Positions 12,101-24,100 of a stretch of 26,786 nucleotides of DNA are shown here, piece by piece; positions within the stretch are counted from its first letter, which is position 1; each line of letters starts with the position of its first letter. Position numbers and translations under genes: made by a program. The notes under the pieces were generated by a model, which saw only the letters and a program-made list of their open reading frames with translations, had not been told where the DNA came from and did not search any database. This stretch comes from Phallusia fumigata (taxonomy: Eukaryota; Chordata; Ascidiacea; Phlebobranchia; Ascidiidae): contig QXVZ01022792.1 of NCBI GenBank assembly GCA_008931825.1, positions 1 through 26,786 of the forward strand. The letters are read 5' to 3'.

Positions 12101-15100
12101 TATTGTCAAGGAGTTAGAAGAATGGAACTAAAGCCGATTATGGCTGCATTTGTATTTACGCATGTGACGTACCACGCTGCATTCGTGACCTCGGATTACA
12201 TTTTAATGACGTGCCGTTTTAGGAGACTGCTTCAAGATTTTTTCATTATACGCGCTCCACTGTCAAGACTTTAGTTGGTTTTTCATGCGTGTATTTAGCC
12301 ACTGACACTTGACTGCGGCAGCATAATAGTTGTGCGCTTGCACCTGATGGAACAGTGTTGTTTTTGATGGGAGCGAAGGAAATAACCAACCAACATGCTC
12401 TTACTGAAAGTTCTGTAGTGCGTGTTGAAACACTGCCACACTTCGACTTCCACATTTGTGACGTCACAATAGGGTGTGTGGTGACGTACATCTGCCACTT
12501 TATTGTTTTGTAACTCGGCGCCTATGTGGCAGTTGTGAGTAAAATAATGTCTGTAATGTGGCCGGCAATAGAAAAAAGGTTGTGCACCCCTGCACTTAAG
12601 AATTACTTGCATTTATAAAATTATATATCTCTGTAAACTTAGGTAACTCTTTGGTTGAATTCACTTAGAGTTGTGCCAGAGCATTATTGCTGAATTTTTT
12701 TTGCTGAGGAGCATCGAATGCAGCATATAATTCTACAAAAAGTTGTCTAGACAAAATTGATTTTCCTTTTATGTGAAACTTTTTATGCCCCAAACAAGAT
12801 AGTGTATCTGGTAAATGTTATATTAATTTTTAAATCAATGGTATCCAAGTACTTCTGTTGGTGTTAATTATATGATTTTTTTGCATTGGTTTATTTGTTT
12901 TGGTCATATATTGCACTTTATTGGCAAACTTTAGATAGAGCTCTTCAAAACCATGACTTTACCAGCTTTGAGTCACCAGCAACAAAAGTCTTTTATTTGC
13001 ATGTTTACTAACATTGACCAATATGATAATTTATACATCCCTTAAAGATNAGCTCTTCAAAACCATGACTTTACCAGCTTTGAGTCACCAGCAACAAAAG
13101 TCTTTTATTTGCATGTTTACTAACATTGACCAATATGATAATTTATACATCCCTTAAAGATTTGCATACAACTCAAATAAGACCCTATAAACTTTTTCAG
13201 CATTCTGCATGTTACAACGGCCGCAACTACGACCGCCCAGTAAAAAATGTTTCGTGTCCTTGCACTCGTGATGACTTCGAATGTGATGAGGGATTCTACA
13301 TTCCATCTGTGTATGGAGTCTACTGTGTTCCAATATCCAATTCAACATTCGACGTTTACCAGGTGAATTACTATTACTGCAAGTTTTGTTTCAGCTTTTT
13401 GTAATTACATTTCTCATTTCACAGTTTTTTATATTACAAAAATACAAGCAAATACCAATGTGCTAAATATTTTTTTACATTCCATAGATTTCACAAAAAC
13501 TGTTTTAAATGCAATTGCGGCTTGTATTTTTTCATAACTTTTTGGGCCCTGATTGGTAGGCAAAAAAAAATTATTTAACAAAACAGCCTTCCTAACAATT
13601 TGCAGTTGTTTGTTGAATTCGCAAAATTGTCATCCCAACAATATAATGCATCACAATGTTTACATGTCATAAACGGCAACAAAGGTGACACATTTTCAAT
13701 TCGACTGTTTTTTCCATTTACATCACACACAGTGGTCAACAGTGTGAGTCAGCTGCTACTTTAATGACAATGACATCACAAACCATGCATCCACACACAG
13801 GAAATGTAAATGCCATGTCCTTGCAGTTTAACTGTGCAAGTTGCACTGCATTGTCTTCTTGTCACAAAGTCAGTCATTTGCACCACATATGATTTCAAGA
13901 ATAAGCAGAAGTTTAAAGCTATCATTTTTCGGGTAGTACTTTTTACATCTAACTTTCGTATTTTTAAAATTCAATTGCATATTTTTGTGACATTTTGAGC
14001 TTGTTCATAGGCAGGAGTGCCTAAAATGGCGGTATTTTTTTGCTTTTGCAAAACTATTGAGTTGTTTATGATTTAGCTGATAGTTTTGCATTCATTAAAA
14101 AAATAAAAAATATACAAGCATATTCTTCCGGTCAATGTTAAAACCATGTACACCCAAAATTCACATGGCAGAAATTTGCAAGAAAAAGCTTCAGCCATCC
14201 CTTCCACCTATTCTTGGGAATAATTGAGTGGCAAACTGCAGTAGATTGTAAACAGGGCTGTACGTACCACAGATTCCGCCCACTTGTTCTCCCGGTGCAT
14301 CTTACAAGCGAACAAAGGGATATCGCAAACTGGCTGGTGACAAATGCCAGGGAGGATCGGTGGAAGAACACTATGCACAGGAAAGTGTCCCCTGCCCTCT
14401 GAATGATGATTCTTTTATGATTGTATCTGGACTGGATGGTATGTATGTTGATCATTGTTGATAGACAGATATATTTTTGCGGGGCTGATACCAATTACAT
14501 TTGTAGAAATGGAGGCTGATAAACCAAAATTTTGAGCTGATATTCTTTTGCAGTCAAAGTCAACACAAAAACATGGCTATGATAAACACCTGAAGCATTA
14601 AATTCTAACAAAGAGTTAAATTAGCTTTTGGTTGACCCACAAACTACTGCAGTTGAACCTTAAAAGTGCAAGGTTGTGGAAAAGAGTACATTTAATTTTT
14701 TTAAATTCACATTTTCCTGCATCATCAAAAATTGCCATCTCCCACATTTAGAGGCATTGGCCTGGTTTCGTTGCCTCATAGTGGGTTTTTATATTTATGG
14801 GCACATATCTTACTGATTTTTTCCCTTTATTTAAGCAACAAATATTTTTTTATTTCCTCGGTTAAGCAATGCCTTCTTTAACAGACTTTTTAAATCTTGT
14901 ACTTTCTTTGAGTGGTGAATGATGTATAAAAGGACAACTTTTGTGCCAAGAATGGCAGTCATGAACCACCAGATTAATAGTGTTCTTAAATTATGAAACA
15001 GATTCAGTGTTTGCATGTCTTTACAGGGACTTATCAAATTGATATGGCTTCACGTTCCAGAACCATTCTTCAACAACCGAACTACAGAATAAAAGTGTTT

Positions 15101-18100
15101 GATTATGACTTTAAAACAGAAAGTCTGTATTGGATAAATGGAAGCAGCATCTATGTAACACAGTACAACCAAACAGGTTCGCTAAGTGATATGTATGGGT
15201 CCCCTTCCTGAGGGGGACACATATTGCTTACTCTGTTTGTTTTTTTCATTTTTCTATCATGCACCTTTGCCATGAAATGTTTTGTGGATGATAATTAAAC
15301 TTTCACAGCATGTAGATAATACCATGGAGTGCAATCTTTTGTTTGACTAGAAAGCCCCACTAGCTCCAAAAGAGTAAAACCTTTTTTGATCATTATGTAA
15401 GATTGTGCACACCTCAAATAAAAAGTTATGAGAAGAAAATGAATAGGTAATGAACCTGCCCATAGCTTGATGAGCATAAAGTCCAGGTGCAGCGCTTCCC
15501 AAAATTATGTCTAAAATAAAAAAAAATGAAGTCACACAAGGCATAATTATGATCTCAAAACATTACTTTTTCTTGACATTTATTGCAAAATCTTGTGATG
15601 GTTCATGTTAAGAAATTGTCCTTGCCAGTTGGCTGCAAGCTGAATAAGGTTGGAAACCACTGCCCTGGTGGTTGCCTTGGAGCTCGTTATTTTTTTAACA
15701 ATGTCTCTGAATAGAATATTTTTTTAAATGAAGTTAATAAGTTTTAATACATGTGCAAAATGTAATAAATGGTTTCTTGACATGTTCGTTTTCCATAAGG
15801 TTTCCCTTCCAAACCGGTTTACAAATCTGCTGGTTTAATCAGCAACATTGCTGTGGACTGGATAGGACAAAACATTTACTACTCTAACCCGACTTTGTCA
15901 ATGGTTTCAATGGATGGTAAGATTCAGAGGGATCTGATGATACCCAACTGTACGAATGTCACTTCTCTGACCCTTCAGCCTGACAAAGGAAATCTTTTTG
16001 TGGCATGTAAGTGAAATTGTCCCAGGTTTGTAATAGGGCTATACTTATCAGTTGCTTTATTACAAGCTTTTACATGCATTTTTGGTGTTTTCATTGCTTT
16101 CGCTCCTTTTGGCACCTTTTCAGTGAAATTTTGTTAGGGGGCTTTTAGTGTTTTAGTCATGCTGTTCAAAAGATTTGGCTTGTTAGGTTGCAAGGGGCAA
16201 AAAATCTGGCCATTAATGCGTAGTGCATGGTGAGGCAACTTATATGGGAGTGAGGGTTGTGGGGGCATTTGGCCAAACTCCAGTAACTCCTAGTTAAAGG
16301 ACCTGTTCTTAGTCCCCTCAGTCCCCTAAGTTTGTGTCTATTTTATCATGAATATTGGTTTAAAATTGATTATAATTTATTATGAGCCTATTTCCAACTA
16401 TTGGTAATCACAGGTGCACCGAAAGGCAGAAGTTCTGGAATTTTTAGGGCCGAAATGAATGGTCAAAACCTGACACTACTCCATGGTGAGTACGTTCGTT
16501 ATAGTGACGTCAGCGGTCTGACGTTGGATCAAGGTACTGACCGGTTGTACTGGGCGAATGGATACAACATCCGATCTATCTTTACCAATGGCGACGGATA
16601 CATAACCTATACGTACAGTAAGTGATATTAACCTAAACGCAAATTTAGAAATTCAAGTTACAGCAAAACGACTCAAACATATCGAATCGAATCGGGTAGA
16701 ACACTTAAAATTGGATTCGCCGTCAAGATTTCAAACGGTGGTAATTTGAAAAGCAAGGATTCGAGAGTAATCTAATTAAACATTTCATTCGAAGCGTGCA
16801 CTCCCAATTTCAGATAATGCCGTTACTACAACTAAAAATCGATTCCAAGTCTAGGATTTTATTCGAATCAAATACGTTAACTTGGTTTCACCGAACACTA
16901 TACTAAAGGATTCGATAAAAACCAACCAAAGGCTTTAAAACAAGTCCAACGCAGTGATTTATTCCTGCTCCGTGTAAAGGATTCGTATCAAAGAGTTTCA
17001 AATCAAATCCACAACGAGAAGTCAAGTCGAACGAACAATAAAAAACAATAATCTGCTTTGTTTTTGTTTCAGCTGCATATCATCCCAGACAGTTGTCGGC
17101 CTATAAGAGCGACCTATATTGGACCACGGATTACCACGTCTACTATGCGGACAAATACAATCCCGGGTCACGAAATGATCTTCTAAGCGATATAAATACT
17201 CGCATTCTTGGGATGAAGGTAAATACGGCGCTTCAATATGTTTGCACACTTCCATCCAAGTTTTAGTTTGTAGTGTTTCGTCATATAGCTCGCTAAAGAC
17301 GCAACCGCAGAGCGGGCGTGACAAATATATATATTTGTGGACGTTTTTTTTTGGTTGCGAAGACAAGATACAGTCAACCAAACCTTCAGGAATAATGCGA
17401 ACTTCTGTATTCTCTTTCCGACAGATTTTCACACGTAGTTCCCAGCCCTCACCGAGAAACAACCCTTGCAACAGCAGCAAATGCAGTCAGATTTGTGTTC
17501 CCGTTCCCAACAAGGTGACACTGACAGCTTCACATTCGCCTACAGTAAGTTCCACTACACCATTATACACTTGGCCTACAGTTACATGTATGAGAGCATG
17601 CCCCAATAGAAGGCATTACGATTACTGAAATCAATTCTTGGCTTGGTAAAAAATATATGTACAGTCAATGACTGTTGTAAAACTATTATTATTTCTGTTT
17701 ACCTAGATCGGCAAATGTCTTTGTGGTAGCGATGGCGTGGTTGCCATCAAGCTTGCGAACGGGCATGAAAGATGCACTTGCCAAACTGGTCAAGTACTCG
17801 ATTCGACATCTAAGACTTGCGTAGTAAGTGTGTTTTAAGTTTCTGCTTGTGGGATGTTTTTGTAACACGTTGTACTGGACAGTGTGAGTGTGTTTCTAGT
17901 TTCTGCTTGTGGGATGTTTTTGTAACACGTTGTACTGTACAGTGTAAGTGTGTTTTAGTTTCTGCTTGCGGGATGTTTTTGTAACACGTTGTACTGGACA
18001 GTGCAAGTGTGTTTTAGTTTCTGCTTGCGGGATGCTTTTGTAACACGTTGTACTGTACAGTGTAAGTGTGTTTCTAGTTTCTGCCTGCGGGATGTTTTTG

Positions 18101-21100
18101 TAATACGTTGTACTGGACAGTGTAAGTGTGTTTCTAGTTTCTGTAAGTGTGTTTCTAGTTTTTGCTTGTGGGATGTTTTTGTAACGCGTTGTGCTGTACA
18201 GTGTTCCCGTATGTTTTTTCTTTAACCAACCTACAACGCCTCCTCTGGTGACAGGTGAGTAACGGAACATGCCAAGGACATGAGTTCACATGCGGCAACA
18301 AGCGTTGTATTCTGTCTGTATGGCAATGTGACGGGGAAGACGATTGTTTGGACGGAACCGATGAACGCGATTGTGTAACAAAAGCTTGCACAGGTAAATA
18401 AATAAGGTTTGCGAAATAAGTGTTCCTGTTACTGCTCAAAGTTGGTTCAGATGTTTCCGTTTCAAGTATTGCAGAAATTTGTCATTTTGACGTTACGTAC
18501 AATCAACTAAAGTCGTTTTTTAAATCCGAAGTGTGTCTTTTTCAATGTTTCACTTAATCAAGTGGTAATATGAAAGACAAGATTTACACACATATATATT
18601 TATTTATTTTCCGGCTTTTTTGGGATCTTCGGTATCTTAAAGCACACAGCATAAATCGAATCAAGTAGTTAAAAAGAACAAACAATCCAAAGTTTACAAT
18701 CTTGCAGTTATATGCGACTTATATCTTAATCCCTTATGCTGAGTCTTCGCTGATTACATTGACACTACATCATAAACATATAAAATAATCGCTTCTGATT
18801 TTTCACATCGCGGTTCATTGTTTGCAGCCGATCAATTTCAATGCGACAGCGGTCGTTGCATTCCACCCCGCTGGAGGTGCGACCACGATGATGACTGCGG
18901 CGACATGAGTGACGAAAGGAACTGTACTTACCCCGCGTGTAACGCCACGTACGAGTTCCAGTGCAAGAATCGCCGATGCAAACCGAAAAAGTATGAAATT
19001 GCATTTCTTTAGACACTTAACCCAAATTTCCCTTTCTCTCGTCCTTGAACGGTGCCTTCGAAAATCAAGTTGGTTTGGTCTTCGAACAACCATGCTTACG
19101 GCAGGGCTGTTAAAGTCATGGGGTAAGATAGGATCACAGTGCTTCGTATGCGTTGTGACTCGACGATGCTAGGAGTGTCGCGCAGTTTTTCTGTAGCCAA
19201 ACAGACTTTTTTAAGAGGCAGAAATATTTTGATTCAAAACATAGCTGCCAGAGAACTTGAATATGGTGAATACATTTTCTTGACGACATGAAGTAACAGA
19301 ATGGAACTCAGATAAAACAAGGTGCGATGAACTTATAGATTAAACGACTTGGCTGNTTCCTCCCCGCTGGCGGTGCGACCACGATGATGACTGCGGCGAC
19401 ATGAGTGACGAAAGGAACTGCACTTACCCCGCGTGTAACGCCACGTACGAGTTCCAGTGCCAGAATCGCCGATGCAAACCGAAAAAGTATGAAATTGCAT
19501 TTCTTTAGACACTTAACCCAAATTTCCCCTTCTCTCGTCCTTGAACGGTGCCTTCGAAAATCAAGTTGGTTTGGTCTTCGAACAACCATACTTACGGCAG
19601 GGCTGTTAAAGTCATGGGGTAAGATAGGATCACAGTGCTTTGAAAGCGGTGTGACTCGACAATGTTAGGAGTGTCGCGCAGTGTTTTTGTAGCCAAACAG
19701 ACGTTTTAAGAGGCAGAAATATTTTGATTAAAAACATAACTGCCAGGGAACTTGAATATGGCGAATACATTTTCTTGACGACATGAAGTAACAGAATGGA
19801 ACTCAGATAAAACAAGGTGCGATGAACTTATAGATTAAACGACTTGGCTGGTAAAAAGCAAATTATAGCGTTGAAATAGTGTGGAAATTCGCTATTCCAT
19901 ACTCTAGTAAGACCGCCCACTGTGCATTTATAATGTTTTCAGGACATTACAGTAACAATTACAATCTTCAAAAAGATACCCCGGCGTAAACGAGGTTGTG
20001 TTGTCAACCAATTGTGATGAGCTATAAGTATGTGTAATGCTTTGTAATGCACTTGTTTATTTTGTAGATGGCAATGTGATGGCGAGAACGATTGTGGCGA
20101 CGGATCTGATGAGATTAATTGCACGTCTTCACATTCAAACTCGACCTGTGGTCCATCCTCGTTCCAATGCACGTAAGTAGCGCGAATTTTGCAGATTGGC
20201 AAACAACGCACATTGTAGGAAATGGTAGCTTATTATGCCCCCCTTTTACGAAGGGTACACATGATGTTTGTAATCTGTATTTCTTTTTTCTGTCTAACGC
20301 GGGTTTGATTACGCGTTTAGGTCAAGCATGTGTTGCGACACAAACGTTTATGCTTCCAGAAACAATTATGTTGTAAAATGCCAAAGAAATTAGCGACCCA
20401 ATGTAATGCTGGTATGGAATATACATCCAATGTTAGAAACAGAAATGGTTTATGTTGAAAATATCATTTAAGGCAGTGGTTCCCAACCTGGGGGTGGCGA
20501 CCCCAAAAGGGGTCACAGGGAGGTTTTCTGGGGGTCGTGACAGATATGTGATAATTTTATAACTTTTTTACATACAACTGGTTTGGCCTGCATCACCTGT
20601 CTTGTCAGGTACGGGGCTATGTTTGCATAGCTAAATGCACAGGCATTGCCATTGAAACGTCACAGTAATTATTGTCTAGACATGGAGCAAAAGTGAATGC
20701 AAATAAATGATGTACTGTAAAAACATTTTGATTGATCTGCTTGTTTAGAAAAAAATGATTGGTCGGGTCGCGAGACATTTCAAATCATTGTAGGGGGTCA
20801 CCAGTCAGAAAAGGGTGGGCACCACTGATTTAAGGGGTCATGCGGGATGTGCCAAGCCAATTTGGAGAACGCAGTCCTCTATTGTTTTTTAAATGCACAC
20901 TTTTTAGGTTTTTTATGTATATACCACTCATTTTCCCTTCAGGCAAATGCGTTTTTCCCCATAGGTACCACAATCCATTCCCTGAACACATCCTACAACC
21001 CGCTTTTACAGACAGACAACTCACATATTTTTTGACAAACAAATCACGCCATGTTNGTCATGGGGTAAGATAGGATCACAGTGCTTCGTATGCGTTGTGA

Positions 21101-24100
21101 CTCGACGATGCTAGGAGTGTCGCGCAGTTTTTCTGTAGCCAAACAGACTTTTTTAAGAGGCAGAAATATTTTGATTCAAAACATAGCTGCCAGAGAACTT
21201 GAATATGGTGAATACATTTTCTTGACGACATGAAGTAACAGAATGGAACTCAGATAAAACAAGGTGCGATGAACTTATAGATTAAACGACTTGGCTGTTA
21301 AAAAGCAAATTATAGCGTCGAAATAGTGTGGAAATTCGCTATTCCATTTATAATGTTTTCAGGACATTACAGTAACAATTACAATCTTCAAAAAGATGCA
21401 ACGGCGTAAACGAGGTTGTGTTGTTACGTATTTGATAGTTTAAAAGTGTAACGTCAGTGAAAAAAAGCTTGCAGAGCCCTCGGTTAGGAAAAACAGTTAG
21501 AACACCACCCACCTTGGTTAGCACTTAACATTACTGTGGCTCGGGGTTAATTAACCAACTATTGTGATGAGCTATAAGTGTGTGTAATGCTTTGTAATGC
21601 ACTTGTTTTTTTGTAGATGGTTCTGTGATGGCGAGAACGATTGTGGCGACGGATCTGATGAGGTGAATTGCACGTCTTCACATTCAAACTCGACCTGTGG
21701 CCCATCCTCGTTCCAATGCACGTAAGTTGCGCGAATTTTGAGGCAAACAGATTGGCAAACAACGCACATTGTAGGAACTGGTAGCTTATTATGGCCCCTT
21801 TTCACAAAGGGTACACATATTGTAATCTGTATTTATTTTTTCTGTCTAACGCGGGTTTGACTACACGTTTCGTCAAGCATGTGTTTCGACACATACGTTT
21901 ATGCTTGCAGAAACAATCATGTTGTAAAATGCAAAAGAAATTAGCGACCCAATGTAATGCTGGTATGGAATCTACATCCAATGTTAGAAACAGAAATGGT
22001 TTATGTTGAAAATATCATTTAAGGCAGTGGTTCCCAACCTGGGTCGCGACCCCAAAAGGGGTCACAGGGAGGTTTTCTGGGGGTCGTGACAGATATGTGA
22101 TAATTTTATAACTTTTTTACATACAACTGGTTTGGCCTGCATCACCTGTCTTGTCAGGTACGGGGCTATGTTTGCATAGCTAAATGCACAGGCATTGCCA
22201 TTGAAACGTCACAGTAATTATTGTCTAGACATGGAGCAAAAGTGAATGCAAATAAATGATGTACTGTAAAAACATTTTGATTGATCTTCTTGTTTAGAAA
22301 AAGATGATTGGTCGGGTCGCGAGACATTTCAAATCATTGTAGGGGGTCACCAGTCAGAAAAGGGTGGGCACCACTGATTTAAGGGGTCATGCGGGATGTG
22401 CCAAGCCAATTTGGAGAACGCAGTCCTCTATTGTTTTTTAAATGCACACTTTTTAGGTTTTTTATGTATATACCACTCATTTTCCCTTCAGGCAAATGCG
22501 TTTTTCCCCATAGGTACCACAATCCATTCCCTGAACAGACCATATAACCCGCTTTTACAGACAGACAACTCACAGATTTTTTGACAAACAAATCACGCCA
22601 TGTTCCTGCTAGCGCGCTACGCAACCATGGCGTTTTTGTGACAGGCTGTTGTTGGACTATATTTGCAGGCAAATTTAACTAAAAAACGCCAATTTTTTTT
22701 GCAAACTGATCGCGTCAGTGTTGTTTGTTTTGTTTTGAAAAGCTATACAATTCCTAAAAAAACGATACTTTACCAGACAGTGAGGCAAATTGTTCTTCGT
22801 TTTACAAACAGCAAGTTTTCACATTTCTTTACCTCCACAGTTCCGGCTTCTGTATTCCACATGCTTGGAAATGTGATGGCGAACTCGACTGTAGCGATGG
22901 AAGAGATGAAGTTGGCTGCTCGGCGGGCAACACAACGCGCTGTCTCGACCCACGCCAAAAACCGTGCGGCGATGGAACATGTGTATTCAGTTGGTGGTTT
23001 TGCGACGGTGAAAACGATTGCGCAAACAACTTCGATGAACTCCACTGCAATTTTACAAGTAAGCTGAACTAGATATTTGTTTTGACGTTCCACCCAGCGT
23101 ACACTGTATCCTTGCCTTTACTTCCATGTCCCACCTACCATTTAACCAAGAAGCTTTACCATTTTTTCTGTTTTGTTTTGTTTGCATTGCTTTTACATCC
23201 TGTGTGTCGAGCACTTTGGTTTCACTCTGAAACTCATTTTCTTCGAGTTGCGATGTGCAACAGGCAGCGGTGATTGGAATTTGTCAAACAATGTCACGGT
23301 ACCTTTGTACCTCAGTTTGATTTCATGGGCCTAGACCAGTGTTTTTCCACCAGTGGACCAGAGAGCCGGTTTGCAAATGGGCCACGGAGAAAAGTAAAGA
23401 TTTTAGAATACTAATTATCTCCGCCTTGCACATGTCGGGAATTCTGGTCTCAATTGATCGCCCTATCTAAAAGTTTTTAAAAAACTGGTTGATTATGTTT
23501 TCCAAGTATCCTGCTGAAGCATTGCAATAAATCGCTATACTTAAAAAAGCATCTTTGTGTCCCAACAAGCTTTAAACGACTAAATGTTGCCATGGTGATG
23601 AGATAGTGGGCCATTTACGAAAAATGAGAGAAGCACTGGTCTAATATAAGTCTTAACCGCTCGCAGACTTTATTCGTATTTCTGGTATACGCCTTGTTGG
23701 GCGTGGTAACTCGTCAGGTCGGCTTAACCACATCGGTGCTGTGGTTACAAAAATGCATTACGGCCAATATGCATTCGCTGATAATGACACAACACCTCGA
23801 TTTCAGCTCCCTCGCCGCACACCACCCCACCATTCGTGCGTCCAACATCGTGCGTGGGCAAGCTGACGTGTGACACTGGTGGCTGCTACGACCCGAGTTG
23901 GCGATGTGACGGTGTTAACGATTGTGGTGATTACAGCGACGAATACAAGTGCAACAACTCGCGCCCAGCGCTTCTACCGACTCTGCCCTGCTTCGGACAT
24001 CTTCTCGAGTTTAGGTGGGTGCTCGGTTTGTTGCCTTGGCATTTTGTGACAACGCTTTGTAGCACAGTTAAGCACATTAAAAAGTAGCAGGTTTGTGTGA

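Larger units (their letters stand above)
19357..21055. other. Alternative-haplotype contig inserted in the assembly
   Basis: The whole segment corresponds to 18861..19355 plus 21298..22604 of the other haplotype. It carries allelic exon 22 (partial), allelic exon 23 and the allelic hAT element, and ends in ACGCCATGTT just as the other allele does near 22604. Confidence 0.85.

Noticed and set aside
12246-12612. Minus-strand frames inside the 900-base hAT-like element as a transposase fragment
   Set aside because: No hAT transposase motif (such as the dimerisation region or RNase H-like acids) is visible, and the frames overlap each other in different registers.
17022-17480. Minus-strand open frame of 152 codons
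   Set aside because: It lies antisense to exons 18 and 19, has no recognisable domain, and the plus strand explains the region with in-phase exons.
17896-18270. Minus-strand open frame of 124 codons with repeated peptide units
   Set aside because: It is produced by the 60-base minisatellite, whose unit length is nearly a multiple of three; no start context or homology supports a protein.
18861-20172. Extra LDLa repeats between repeats 2 and 4
   Set aside because: They are a second allele of exons 22 and 23; the copy starts at an n inside an exon, without a splice acceptor.
22770-23093. Minus-strand frame of 107 codons
   Set aside because: Exact antisense shadow of exon 24, whose LDLa cysteine pattern is unmistakable on the plus strand.
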